NCBI GenBank assembly: GCA_001767455.1
Contig: MELC01000039.1
Location: forward strand, 1-64,000
Direction: 5' to 3'
Source of the DNA: Acidobacteria bacterium RIFCSPLOWO2_12_FULL_66_21
GTDB taxonomy: Bacteria; Acidobacteriota; Vicinamibacteria; Vicinamibacterales; 2-12-FULL-66-21
DNA length: 64,000 nt
Shown here one piece after another: positions 34,572-42,062 of this stretch (position 1 is the stretch's first letter; each line of letters opens with the position of its first letter). The notes under the pieces were generated by a model that saw only the letters and a list, made by a program, of their open reading frames with translations, was not told the origin of the DNA and searched no databases. The position numbers were made by a program, and so were the translations under genes.

Positions 34572-34760
34572 ATGACTGGCAGGCGGAAGGCTTGCTGGAA
34601 CACTCCGCGATCTCGTCAGCCGGGCGCGCGCGGGCGACCTCGAGGCCTGCGGCGGGGTCGTACGGGCCACCGGGCGAATGGGAAGGTCCTCGATCTGCTG
34701 CGGACCGTCTACGACGACTTCACGGAGATCCGCAAGATCGAAGGCGCCCGCGTCGCCTGA
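34572..34760 (+). CDS. Possible small protein in the gap after Crp
   Basis: The stretch 34384-34795 has no clear gene. A 62-codon frame from ATG 34572 ends in a protein-like segment (ANGKVLDLLRTVYDDFTEIRKIEGARVA) with strong G/C at third positions, but its first half is Arg/Pro-rich and looks non-coding, and there is no ribosome-binding site. It may be a real small gene with another start, or the remnant of one. I see no match to a known family, no repeat and no promoter here. Confidence 0.25.
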   Translation: MTGRRKACWNTPRSRQPGARGRPRGLRRGRTGHRANGKVLDLLRTVYDDFTEIRKIEGARVA

Positions 34761-34795
34761 CAGCGGCCCTGGAGAGCGTCGGGCAGCGGCCGGAC

Positions 34796-35341
34796 TTACA
34801 CGGGTGACGGAGAGCGTCCGTCGAGAATGTCGCGGCACGTGCGCAGGCACTCGGCGCAGATGCGACCCGACGGTGCGGCGATGAGCGGCCGGTCCGCTCC
34901 GGCCCGTTTGGCGCAGAACGCGCAGCGGGCCGTCACGCTCTTCTTCATGACGCCGCGGAAGGGAGCCGCCGGCCTTCCCTTCCGCGTCTTCTCCGCCGCG
35001 CCGACGCACGCATCGCACACATAGACGTGGGGCCCGGCGATCAGTTTTGGCACCTCCGCCGGCGGGCGCCCGCACCAGGTGCACACGGCGTCCGGGTTGA
35101 CCTTGCGGGAGCGCCACACGCGGCTCCACCAGCTCCCCCCCGACTCGCTGACGATCTGCTGCACCCGCTGATGGCTCAGCGAAAGCGCCTCGGCGATCTC
35201 CCGCAGGGAGCCGCCGGCGAGGTGGAGCCGGCGGACGGCGGTGTGATAGTCGGCGCGCGCGAGCAGCGCCTGGCGGTCGGCTTCGTCGAAGGTGGTCCGC
35301 GTCGTGCGCGCCGTCTGGAGCAGTTCGGTGTCCAGCGTCAT
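34796..35341 (-). CDS. HTH protein with two ClpX-type C4 zinc fingers
   Basis: A 181-residue protein. Residues 1-70 form a helical region with a sigma-region-4-like helix-turn-helix (LREIAEALSLSHQRVQQIV). Two ClpX N-terminal-type zinc-binding domains follow: CTWCGRPPAEVPKLIAGP ... CDAC and CAFCAKRAGADRPLIAAP ... CAEC. There is no AAA+ domain, so it is not ClpX. ClpX zinc domains dimerise and bind adaptors and substrates, so this could be a DNA-binding partner or target of the Clp machinery; that role is an inference. A GGAG Shine-Dalgarno precedes ATG 35341, and a cluster of TGTCTA boxes covers the promoter. Confidence 0.8.
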   Translation of the reverse strand: MTLDTELLQTARTTRTTFDEADRQALLARADYHTAVRRLHLAGGSLREIAEALSLSHQRVQQIVSESGGSWWSRVWRSRKVNPDAVCTWCGRPPAEVPKLIAGPHVYVCDACVGAAEKTRKGRPAAPFRGVMKKSVTARCAFCAKRAGADRPLIAAPSGRICAECLRTCRDILDGRSPSPV

Positions 35342-35356
35342 GGCAATGCTCCGATC

Positions 35357-35401
35357 TGTCTAGTCATCATAGACACAATATGTCTACCATGTCTAGACAT
35401 G
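35357..35401 (-). promoter_or_regulatory. Promoter with TGTCTA/TAGACA operator cluster
   Basis: On the minus strand, -35 TAGACA (35395-35390), an 18-base spacer and -10 TATGAT (35371-35366) precede the HTH/zinc-finger gene. Overlapping are a perfect 14-base palindrome CATGTCTAGACATG (35388-35401), a perfect dyad TAGACA-N5-TGTCTA (35370-35386), and one more TGTCTA at 35357-35362. The layout strongly suggests repression, possibly by the gene product itself. The outer palindrome contains the stop codon of the upstream radical SAM gene. Confidence 0.7.
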
Positions 35402-36826
35402 CGGCGTCAACGGGCGGCGCGCGGGCGCCCTCATCCCGCAGCCGGGCCGCCGTCCGCCGGGCGACAGGCGGCCGAACCCGCTGAGGACGCCCTCGAGCAC
35501 CGGCAGCATCGTCCCCGCCCGTTTCATGCGGATCACGAGATCCCACAACGGCTCGCACTTCTTCCAGCCGGCGGCATACGCCAGGTGTCGTGCGCCGGGG
35601 AGGAGGTCCGCATGCGCGGACGCGCCACGGAGAATGGATCCCCATCGATAGAAGTCGCGGTAGGCACGCCAGTAGCCGCGCTCCAGTTCGCCGGCGGTCA
35701 TCAGCGCCGGACGAAAGACCGTGTGCCGCGTGTCGTACAGATTCCAGTCGCGAACGGTGATGCGGCCTTGCGAGGCCACCCGCGCGTGCAACGCGGTCCC
35801 TGGGTACGGCGTCAGAATGTGGAAGGTGGCCGTCTCGATCCCGTGCGCGATCGCCCAGTCGACGGTGCGATCGAAGACCGACGCGTCGTCCGCATCCATG
35901 CCGAAGACGAAGCTGCCGTTGATCATGACGCCGAGACCGTGCAGCCGCCGGATGGCCGCGGCGTAGTCGCGCCGCAGGTTCTGGTACTTCCGCTGCTCGA
36001 TCAGGTTGGCCGGCGTGATCGATTCGAACCCCACGAACAGGCTGCGAAGGCCCGCTTCGACCGCGCGCTCCAGCAGATGCGGCAGGAGCACCGTGTTGAC
36101 GGTGCCTGCGGCCTGCCACAACCGTCCCATTCCCCGCATGCCATCGAACAACGCCGCCGCGAATCGGCGATCGCCGAACAAGTGGTCGTCGAGAAAATAG
36201 AGGTGGCGCCCCGGCAGCCGCTCGATCTCCGCGAGCGCGGCGTCCACCGTCTGCGTGTAGAACGATCGGCCCCCTTCGAAGAACGCCTCCTTGTAGCAGA
36301 AGTCGCAGACGTGTGGGCATCCGCGCGACACCACGATGGAGTTCGGGACGAGGTACAGGCCGCGTTTGATCAGATCGCGCCGGACCGGCGGAAGATCCGC
36401 GAGCGTACGCGTCCGCGACCGGTACACGGGCTTCGCGCACCCGCCGCGGAAGTCCGACAGGAACTGCGGCCACGTGTCCTCGCCGGGCCCGAGGAAGATC
36501 GTGTCCGCATGCTCCGCCGCTTCCGCCGGCAGGGAGGTGACGTGGAGTCCGCCAAGCGCGACGTGCGCGCCCCGGCGCCGGTAGTGATCGGCAACACGAT
36601 ACGCGCGATAGGCCGACGTGATGTAGACCTGGATGACGACGAGATCCGGCGTGTCGTCGAGCCGCAGCCGCTCGACATGCTCGTCCTGAATCTCCACCTC
36701 GTCGTCGTCACGCAGGTACCCCGCGAGCGTGGCGAGACCCAGCGGCGGGAAGAGCGAGTATTTGATCGGCCGCCAGAACGGGCTCGTGGCCTCGGTCAGG
36801 GCCGGCAGAATCAGTGTGACCTTCAT
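35393..36826 (-). CDS. B12-binding-domain radical SAM protein (second of two)
   Basis: A 477-residue radical SAM protein. The N-terminal domain (TLAGYLRDDDEVEIQDEHVERL, HVALGGLHVTSLPAEA) is cobalamin-binding-like. The Fe-S motif is GCPHVCDFCYKE near residue 165, then LYFLDDHLFG, FVGFESI and TPYPGTALH. Its ATG overlaps the stop of a YjbQ gene (ATGA), so the two are co-translated. It is distinct from the 31.7-kb protein in length and C-terminus. The substrate is unknown. The stop codon lies inside the operator palindrome of the next gene. Confidence 0.88.
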   Translation of the reverse strand: MKVTLILPALTEATSPFWRPIKYSLFPPLGLATLAGYLRDDDEVEIQDEHVERLRLDDTPDLVVIQVYITSAYRAYRVADHYRRRGAHVALGGLHVTSLPAEAAEHADTIFLGPGEDTWPQFLSDFRGGCAKPVYRSRTRTLADLPPVRRDLIKRGLYLVPNSIVVSRGCPHVCDFCYKEAFFEGGRSFYTQTVDAALAEIERLPGRHLYFLDDHLFGDRRFAAALFDGMRGMGRLWQAAGTVNTVLLPHLLERAVEAGLRSLFVGFESITPANLIEQRKYQNLRRDYAAAIRRLHGLGVMINGSFVFGMDADDASVFDRTVDWAIAHGIETATFHILTPYPGTALHARVASQGRITVRDWNLYDTRHTVFRPALMTAGELERGYWRAYRDFYRWGSILRGASAHADLLPGARHLAYAAGWKKCEPLWDLVIRMKRAGTMLPVLEGVLSGFGRLSPGGRRPGCGMRAPARRPLTPHV

Positions 36827-37296
36827 CGCCGGATGTCCCCGGCGACCAGAATCGAGACCTCGCGCGTGCGCGGGCCGTCGAGTTCGGCGAGGAAGACGCG
36901 CTGCCAGCGCCCGAGCTGCAGGCGGCCATCGGCGACGTTGACCGCCGCGGAGGCGGACATCAGCAGCGCCCGGCAGTGGGCGTGTCCGTTGCGGCGTTCG
37001 CCGGGGAACAGGTTGATCGTGCGCACCGACGTGTCGTCGTGCCGGTAGAACGCTCCGGCGGGCGCCGTGCGCTCGAGCAGCGTGCCGAAGTCGGCCAGCA
37101 GCAGCGGCTCGTGCTCGTTGATGACGATGGCCGTCGTCGTATGGAGGCTCTGGATGTTGACGAGGCCGGTGTCCAGGCCAGCCTCGGCGACGAGCGCTTC
37201 AACACGCTCCGTCAGGTCGATGAATTCTGTCGGGTGTTCGGTCGCGATCCGGATACTGGCATGCCGGCAGGTCCTGGCCGAAGCGAGGGTGTGCAT
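36823..37296 (-). CDS. YjbQ / UPF0047 family protein (secondary thiamine-phosphate synthase-like)
   Basis: A 157-residue protein with the UPF0047 signatures: NIQSLHTTTAIVINEHEPLLLADF, ERTAPAGAFYRHDD, NGHAHCRALLMSASAAVNVADGRLQLGRWQRVFLAELDGPRTREV. The conserved histidines and acidic residues of the family are present. The name thiamine-phosphate synthase reflects weak side activity reported for the family; the true role is not settled. It starts at ATG 37296 with GGAGG 7 bases upstream and overlaps the radical SAM start by 4 bases. Confidence 0.92.
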   Translation of the reverse strand: MHTLASARTCRHASIRIATEHPTEFIDLTERVEALVAEAGLDTGLVNIQSLHTTTAIVINEHEPLLLADFGTLLERTAPAGAFYRHDDTSVRTINLFPGERRNGHAHCRALLMSASAAVNVADGRLQLGRWQRVFLAELDGPRTREVSILVAGDIRR

Positions 37297-37428
37297 CGGG
37301 TGTCCTCCACGCGCGGCGCCCGCGGGCGTGCGGGTCGCGTTGCACCCGAAGCATCCGCTGCGGAAGGACTTGCAGTCTTCACCAGGGGGTGAGCATTTGG
37401 TGAGATGACGATGATGTGGGCCCGGCCT

Positions 37429-38793
37429 TCAGGCCGGGCGCCTCATCAACCCGAACGTCAGACCGATCCCGAAGACGGCTCCCTCGCCGAGCGCGAGGAC
37501 GGCTTGGGTGATCGGGCCAAAACCCGGCTCGCCGATCAAGCGCCCCAACGGCGCCAGCGTGACCTGCGAGCCGTGGGCGGCTCGCGCGATCTCGTGTACC
37601 GTGCCGCCGACCAGCGGATACCCGGCGCGGGTCAGTGCCAGCGCCGCGAGGCCACATAGCGCCGAGGTGACGGCGGCCGCATACAGTCTCCGCCGTCCTC
37701 GGGGAGCCGCGAGGCCGCCTTCTGAACGGCGAGTGGCGAGGGCATACCCCATCCCAGCGGCGCTTCCGATCGCTAGCCCCTCCAAGGCGCCACCGACGTC
37801 GACGTCCAGGCCGAACAGCGCCGAGAGGCTCCATCGGCCGATCCACTCGACCCCGGCGCCGACAAACACGCCGCCCAGAGCCGCGCCGCCCACGAGCGCG
37901 ATCGTACGGCGCGATCGGGCGATGGCTTCGGCGGTGGCCAGCCCCGCGCCCACACCGGCGCCTCCAATCGCACCGCAGCCACCGCCGATGACGGCGAGTA
38001 CCGCCGCCACAGCCACCGGCGCCGAACTTTCCGGCGCGGCAGCCAGAACAAGCCCTCCCAGTGCTCCCGCGGCGACGCCGGCCAGCCCCGCGCCGGCCGA
38101 CGCGCCTGCCCATCGCCGCGCCACCAGCCGCGCGGCCCGGCGCAGCCGTAAGGCGACGAGGGCGCGGGTCACCGCGATCGGCGCCGGCGCGCCCAAAACC
38201 GCCACCTGCGAGGCTTCCGGAGAATCCCAGCGCGTGTCGCGGAGCAGCGCCCGCGCGAGCGCGTGTCCCGGCCGGGTGCCAAGGCGCTTCAGCGCTTCGG
38301 ATGTTCCCATGCCGTGGAGCAGCTCCGCCGCCTCGCGCCGCTCTTCTTCTTCGCCGGCGCTTCGCGCCACCCGGGTCACGCGTTCCAGAAGCGGCTCGAA
38401 CATGTCGGCGTCGCTGCGAATCGCGGCCGGCGGAATCGGGGCACTCGCGTCGGCCGATGGCCACGCGCCGTCGTCCTCTTCTTCCACGACGCCGTCGAAC
38501 ACGAAACGGTACCCGTGGCGTGAAACCGTGCGGATGAAGCGCGGCTCGCGCGAGTCGTCGCCGAGCGTGCGCCGCAGCGTCCGGATCGCCTGGCTGAGCG
38601 CGCTGTCGGAGACGATCACATCGTTCCAGACCCGGTCGAAGATGTCGCGGCGGTGCACGGCCTCGTGGCGCCGCTCGATCAGAAACACCAGCAGATCGAA
38701 GTAGCGCGGGATGAGCGGCAGCTCGCGCCCCTGGCGGACGAGCAGCCTCCGGCGCGGCGACACGATGAACTCGGCGAAGCGGTACCGGTGCAT
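37429..38793 (-). CDS. CadC/ToxR-like winged-helix regulator fused to a Gly/Ala-rich membrane domain
   Basis: A 454-residue protein. Residues 1-105 are an OmpR-type DNA-binding winged helix (RQGRELPLIPRYFDLLVFLIERR ... LSQAIRTLRRTLGDD ... IRTVSRHGYRFVF). After an acidic linker and a helical segment (SEALKRLGTRPGHALARALLRD), residues about 205-454 form a row of Gly/Ala-rich hydrophobic helices (AGLAGVAAGALGGLVLAAA, VAAVLAVIGGGCGAIGGAGVGAGLA, TIALVGGAALGGVFVGAGVEW and others), at least six membrane segments. ToxR-like regulators usually have one helix, so this polytopic domain is unusual and may be the sensor. A 24-codon frame ends directly before its ATG. Confidence 0.85.
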   Translation of the reverse strand: MHRYRFAEFIVSPRRRLLVRQGRELPLIPRYFDLLVFLIERRHEAVHRRDIFDRVWNDVIVSDSALSQAIRTLRRTLGDDSREPRFIRTVSRHGYRFVFDGVVEEEDDGAWPSADASAPIPPAAIRSDADMFEPLLERVTRVARSAGEEEERREAAELLHGMGTSEALKRLGTRPGHALARALLRDTRWDSPEASQVAVLGAPAPIAVTRALVALRLRRAARLVARRWAGASAGAGLAGVAAGALGGLVLAAAPESSAPVAVAAVLAVIGGGCGAIGGAGVGAGLATAEAIARSRRTIALVGGAALGGVFVGAGVEWIGRWSLSALFGLDVDVGGALEGLAIGSAAGMGYALATRRSEGGLAAPRGRRRLYAAAVTSALCGLAALALTRAGYPLVGGTVHEIARAAHGSQVTLAPLGRLIGEPGFGPITQAVLALGEGAVFGIGLTFGLMRRPA

Positions 38794-38868
38794 CTACGCG
38801 ACCGTCTCCCGGCGCGCCGCGGTGACTTCGGTTTCGATCAGGCGTCTCGCCACGTGGGTCTCCTGCAT
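38794..38868 (-). CDS. Possible 24-residue leader peptide before the CadC-like gene
   Basis: A short frame (MQETHVARRLIETEVTAARR, then ETVA) ends in TAG immediately before the regulator ATG (TAGATG), so translation of the two would be coupled. It has TACAAT 20 bases upstream as a possible -10, and its start context (GGACACCCGATGCA) matches that of the YjbQ gene. It could be a leader peptide or simply the upstream part of the transcript. Confidence 0.35.
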   Translation of the reverse strand: MQETHVARRLIETEVTAARRETVA

Positions 38869-38915
38869 CGGGTGTCCGCCTCAGCCGCATTGTAGCGTGT
38901 GCCCGACGGTACATC

Positions 38916-38974
38916 CGCAACCATTCGGTTGCGACATGCGGCGGGCGCGTGTATCATGGCAACCGAGAGGTTGC
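38916..38974 (+). promoter_or_regulatory. Paired GCAACC-N4-GGTTGC operators of the SRPBCC-ArsR operon
   Basis: Two perfect dyads, CGCAACC-ATTC-GGTTGCG (38916-38933) and GCAACC-GAGA-GGTTGC (38959-38974), have centres 42 bases apart, about four helical turns. A TATCAT -10 candidate (38952-38957) sits between them. They lie just before the SRPBCC start at 38977 and are the likely binding sites of the ArsR protein encoded in the operon. Confidence 0.7.
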
Positions 38975-38976
38975 AT

Positions 38977-39471
38977 ATGCCCACCGTGACAGATCGTATC
39001 GAGAAAAAGGTGCTCCTGCGTGCGCCCCGTGCGCGCGTCTGGCGGGCGATCGTCGACTCCCGGGAATTCGGCAAATGGTTCGGCGTGAAGTTCGACGGCC
39101 CGTTCAAAGCCGGCGAGGCCCTGCGAGGGGCCATCGTCCCGACCACCGTTGATGCCGAGGTGGCGGCGGCCCAGCAGCCGTACGCGGGCACGGTTTTCGA
39201 GATTACCGTCGATCGAATCGAACCCGAGCGGCTTTTCTCCTTCCGCTGGCATCCGTTTGCGATCGAGCCCGGCCGCGACTACTCGGGCGAGCCGACGACG
39301 CTCATCGCCTTTGCACTCGACGAGGTTGCCGGCGGCACGATGCTCACCGTTACCGAATCAGGCTTCGATCGCATTTCGCTGGAGCGCCGGGCGAAGGCGT
39401 TCACGGCGAACGAGCAGGGCTGGGAGATGCAGATGAAGCTGATCGAGAAGTATCTGGCCGATGGCGCGTAG
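38977..39471 (+). CDS. SRPBCC (AHSA1-like) family protein
   Basis: A 164-residue START-like protein. The family pattern is clear: KKVLLRAPRARVWRAIVDSREFGKWFGV at the start, PERLFSFRWHPFA, TTLIAFALDEVAGGTMLTVTESGFD, and a C-terminal helix ending GWEMQMKLIEKYL. Such proteins bind hydrophobic ligands and are commonly paired with ArsR repressors. Start chosen at 38977, with GAGAGG 7 bases upstream; an alternative ATG lies at 38954. Its stop overlaps the arsR-like start by 11 bases. Confidence 0.9.
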   Translation: MPTVTDRIEKKVLLRAPRARVWRAIVDSREFGKWFGVKFDGPFKAGEALRGAIVPTTVDAEVAAAQQPYAGTVFEITVDRIEPERLFSFRWHPFAIEPGRDYSGEPTTLIAFALDEVAGGTMLTVTESGFDRISLERRAKAFTANEQGWEMQMKLIEKYLADGA

Positions 39472-39799
39472 CGCAAAGGCGACCGCGGAACTCGCCGGCT
39501 CCGCGCCGGTGTTTGCCGCGCTGGGGGACGGGACCCGGCTCCGCCTGGTCTCGCGCCTCTCCCGCGACGGACCGACCTCGATTACGCGGCTGAGCGCCGG
39601 CTTCCCCATCACCCGCCAGGCGGTTACCAAGCACCTGCGCGTCATGGAAGACGCGGGCCTCGTGCGCAGCGTGCAGCATGGCCGAGAGAGCGTCTGGCAG
39701 TTGGAACAGAAGCGTCTCGCGGAGGCACGCCGGCATCTCGAGACGATCTCGGCGCAGTGGGATGAGACGCTCGACCGCTTGAAGAGCTTCGTCGAATAG
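39461..39799 (+). CDS. ArsR-family transcriptional regulator
   Basis: A 112-residue winged-helix repressor: VFAALGDGTRLRLVSRLSRDGPTSITRLSAGFPITRQAVTKHLRVMEDAGLVRSVQHGRESVWQL is the ArsR/SmtB pattern. No metal-binding Cys or His cluster is seen, matching the group linked to SRPBCC proteins rather than metal sensors. It overlaps the SRPBCC gene by 11 bases. It probably represses the operon through the paired dyads upstream. Confidence 0.93.
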   Translation: MARSAKATAELAGSAPVFAALGDGTRLRLVSRLSRDGPTSITRLSAGFPITRQAVTKHLRVMEDAGLVRSVQHGRESVWQLEQKRLAEARRHLETISAQWDETLDRLKSFVE

Positions 39800-39818
39800 G
39801 GCTCGTCGATCTCGCCTG

Positions 39819-40866
39819 TCAGGGGCGAGGCGCCCCGGACGGGGTCGCGCGCGCGGCGAGCTCGGCCACGGCCGCGACGAGCGCTGAAGGCGCCAGCGGC
39901 TTGGCCAGGTGCATCTGGAAACCTGCCGCCAGCGCGCGTTCGCGCTCGTCGTCGCGCGCGCAGGCCGTGACCGCGGCGGCCGGGATGCGGGCGGCGTCCG
40001 CCGCCGGCTGCGACCGGACTTCGCGGATCAGCTCGTAGCCGTCCTGCCCGGGCATGGCGATATCGGACAGCAGCACGTCGATCCGTTCGCGGCTCCCGGC
40101 GAGCGTGTCCAGCGCATCGCGCGCGGAAGCGGCGGCCATCACGGTCGCGCCGGACGCTTCGAGCGCGGACACCATCATGTCGCGTGCATCGCTCTCGTCG
40201 TCCACCAGCAGGACGCGCAGCCCCGTGAGCCGGGGCGCGGGCGGTTCCACGCGCGAGGGGCGAACGAGTTCCCCTGACGCATGGTCCGCCGACCCGCGCG
40301 AATCCGCGATCGGCAGCGTGACCGTGAAGGTCGCGCCCTTGTCGAGTCCATCGCTCGTCACGTTGATCGCGCCATGGTGCGCCTCGACGAGATGCCGGGC
40401 GATGAACATTCCGAGCCCCAGCCCGCCCACCTCCCGCGCCGTCGTGCTGTCGGCCTGGCGAAACCGTTCGAAAACGTGCGGGAGGAAGGCGGGATCGATC
40501 CCGCGGCCGGTGTCGGTCACGTGCACGGCAACCGACCGGCCGGCAATCCGCGCGCCGATGACGACGCGCCCGCCCGAGGGCGTGAACTTGACCGCGTTGG
40601 TCAACAGATTGAGAAACACCTGCTCGAGGCGGGAGGCCGACGCCGTCATCCCGCCGCTCCACGGCCAGCGAGCCCACCGGCTGGAGGAAGAAGTAGTCCG
40701 CCAGCAGCGTCGAGATCAGGGTCGCGAACAGTCCGGGCCCGTAATTGCCATACCAGGCCCCGAGGATCACGGCGGCCGGAAATACCGCGAGCGGATATCG
40801 CCCGTCGAGTACTGGCTGGAGGAGCCGCTGGGCGCCCGCCGCCGACAGGCAGATCGCCAGCGTCAC
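39819..40866 (-). pseudogene. Broken hybrid sensor kinase (DUF4118 - HATPase - receiver), frameshifted and internally deleted
   Basis: The 5-prime part (about 40650-40866, GTG start) encodes a DUF4118 membrane segment (YPLAVFPAAVILGAWYGNYG ... LLADYFFLQPVGSLAVE). It then runs directly, in another frame, into a histidine-kinase ATPase domain (RLEQVFLNLLTNAVKFTP, VTDTGRGI, GLGLGMFIARHLVEAH) and a receiver domain (VLLVDDESDARDMM, LLSDIAMPGQDG, AVTACA, KPL). The second half of DUF4118 and the whole HisKA region with its phosphorylated His are missing. Total length is not a multiple of 3. So it is a decayed gene, or the DNA was mis-assembled here. The receiver portion (39819-40649) is an intact 276-codon frame. 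Confidence 0.75.
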
Positions 40867-41023
40867 CGTGTACTTGAGAACGTCGCGACGACGGGTGGCG
40901 CTGTTCGACGTCAGGGACGTGCAGGCTGGGAGAATCGCCAGCGCGGTCGCAGGGGAGGCAGGGTCATGTTACCACGCTGGCCGAGGCGAGAGCGCACGGC
41001 GGGCCGACCTCAGCCGTGGAGTC

Positions 41024-41824
41024 CTACCTCGGCGGTGCGCACTGGCTCGACCGGAGCTCGAAGACTTCGCGCAAGCCGGTCACATTGAACTCGGCGACAG
41101 CGGGAGGCGCGTTGTGCGGCGTGTACCCGAACCGCAGCGTACGGGCCGCGAGAAGCTGCCCGACGAGTCCCGCCCCGTCTGGCGCGAACAGCGCGTCGTG
41201 GTCGTCCGAGTCCGGCCACCGCTCGCTCAACTCCGGACCGTCGTCGAAACGGATGCGCACACCGTGCTTCTCGTCCTGCGGCTCGATTTGCGCGGCCGAT
41301 TCGATGAAGACGAATGCCTCGGAACGTTTCGAGATGCAGCGGACCACGAGGATCGGGCGCGCGTCGCGCCGCTGCCAGAGGTGCACCTCGTTGTTGGACA
41401 ACAGCTCGAACGCCGCGGCGTGCCGCTCGTCGCCGATCCACCGCCGGTTGGAGGCGTTCCACTTGCGCGGCCCGTCCGCAGGTCTGACCGGTCCGGCAGG
41501 TTCCGCTGCCGCCGTGGCGGCAACGGGTGCCGGCGCACGCGCCGGCTGGCGCGACGAGGCGCTGAGGAATTCGTAAGTGCCCACGCCCGCGACGACAAAC
41601 GCGACGGCGATCATCAGGAGCTCACGGCCGCTGACGGAAGCACGCGCCGGCGGGGACTGCCGCTCGGCGGCCGCGGCAGTCACGGTCGCGGCCGTCGTCG
41701 CAGGCGGCCGCGCCTCGGCGCTGAAGCCGGGAACGGCGAGCGGGTCGATGCGGTGCTGGCTGCACTGCTCGCAGAACAGCATCGCGTCCGGAACCTCGCG
41801 CTCGCACTGCAGGCAGTGGTTCAT
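41024..41824 (-). CDS. Zinc-ribbon, single-helix protein with VasI-like C-terminal domain
   Basis: A 266-residue protein. It begins with a zinc ribbon (CLQCEREVPDAMLFCEQCSQH), then a Pro/Ala linker, one membrane helix (ELLMIAVAFVVAGVGTYEFL) and a C-terminal domain (KWNASNRRWIGDERHAAAFEL ... GVRIRFDDGPELSERW) resembling VasI-like proteins. VasI is linked to type VI secretion in Vibrio, but no such genes are nearby, so the name only marks the fold. ATG 41824 has AGGAG 8 bases upstream. Its 3-prime end faces the broken kinase. Confidence 0.75.
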   Translation of the reverse strand: MNHCLQCEREVPDAMLFCEQCSQHRIDPLAVPGFSAEARPPATTAATVTAAAAERQSPPARASVSGRELLMIAVAFVVAGVGTYEFLSASSRQPARAPAPVAATAAAEPAGPVRPADGPRKWNASNRRWIGDERHAAAFELLSNNEVHLWQRRDARPILVVRCISKRSEAFVFIESAAQIEPQDEKHGVRIRFDDGPELSERWPDSDDHDALFAPDGAGLVGQLLAARTLRFGYTPHNAPPAVAEFNVTGLREVFELRSSQCAPPR

Positions 41825-42023
41825 GCACACAGCTCCTGATAGGGCTCAATCCCCCGGGGCAAGAGCCGTACCACGGGTGAAACGGGCGTAAGTGCATGAT
41901 CCTGGCGGTCCGCCGCCCGGGTGCGCCCACAGAAGTGCACGCGAGTGACAGTTCTGACGCGGCGGACCCGCTCTCTTCCACACGACTTTCTCGAGCCCAC
42001 CGGGCGGTCGCGCGGGGCCGGGC

Positions 42024-42050
42024 GATGTGCTATATATGTAGCATCTATGC
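42024..42050 (+). promoter_or_regulatory. BlaI-type operator
   Basis: An imperfect dyad GATG-T-GCTATATATGTAGC-ATC (42024-42045, core 42029-42042) lies just before the BlaI ATG at 42063 and overlaps possible -10 sequences (TATGCT at 42046-42051). BlaI/MecI operators are TACA/TGTA dyads, so this is probably the autoregulatory site. Confidence 0.6.
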
Positions 42051-42062
42051 TATGCTCCTAAC

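Noticed and set aside
35027-37048. 673-codon plus-strand frame over the radical SAM and YjbQ genes
   Set aside because: The opposite strand carries radical SAM cysteines and UPF0047 motifs. The plus frame has no recognisable feature.
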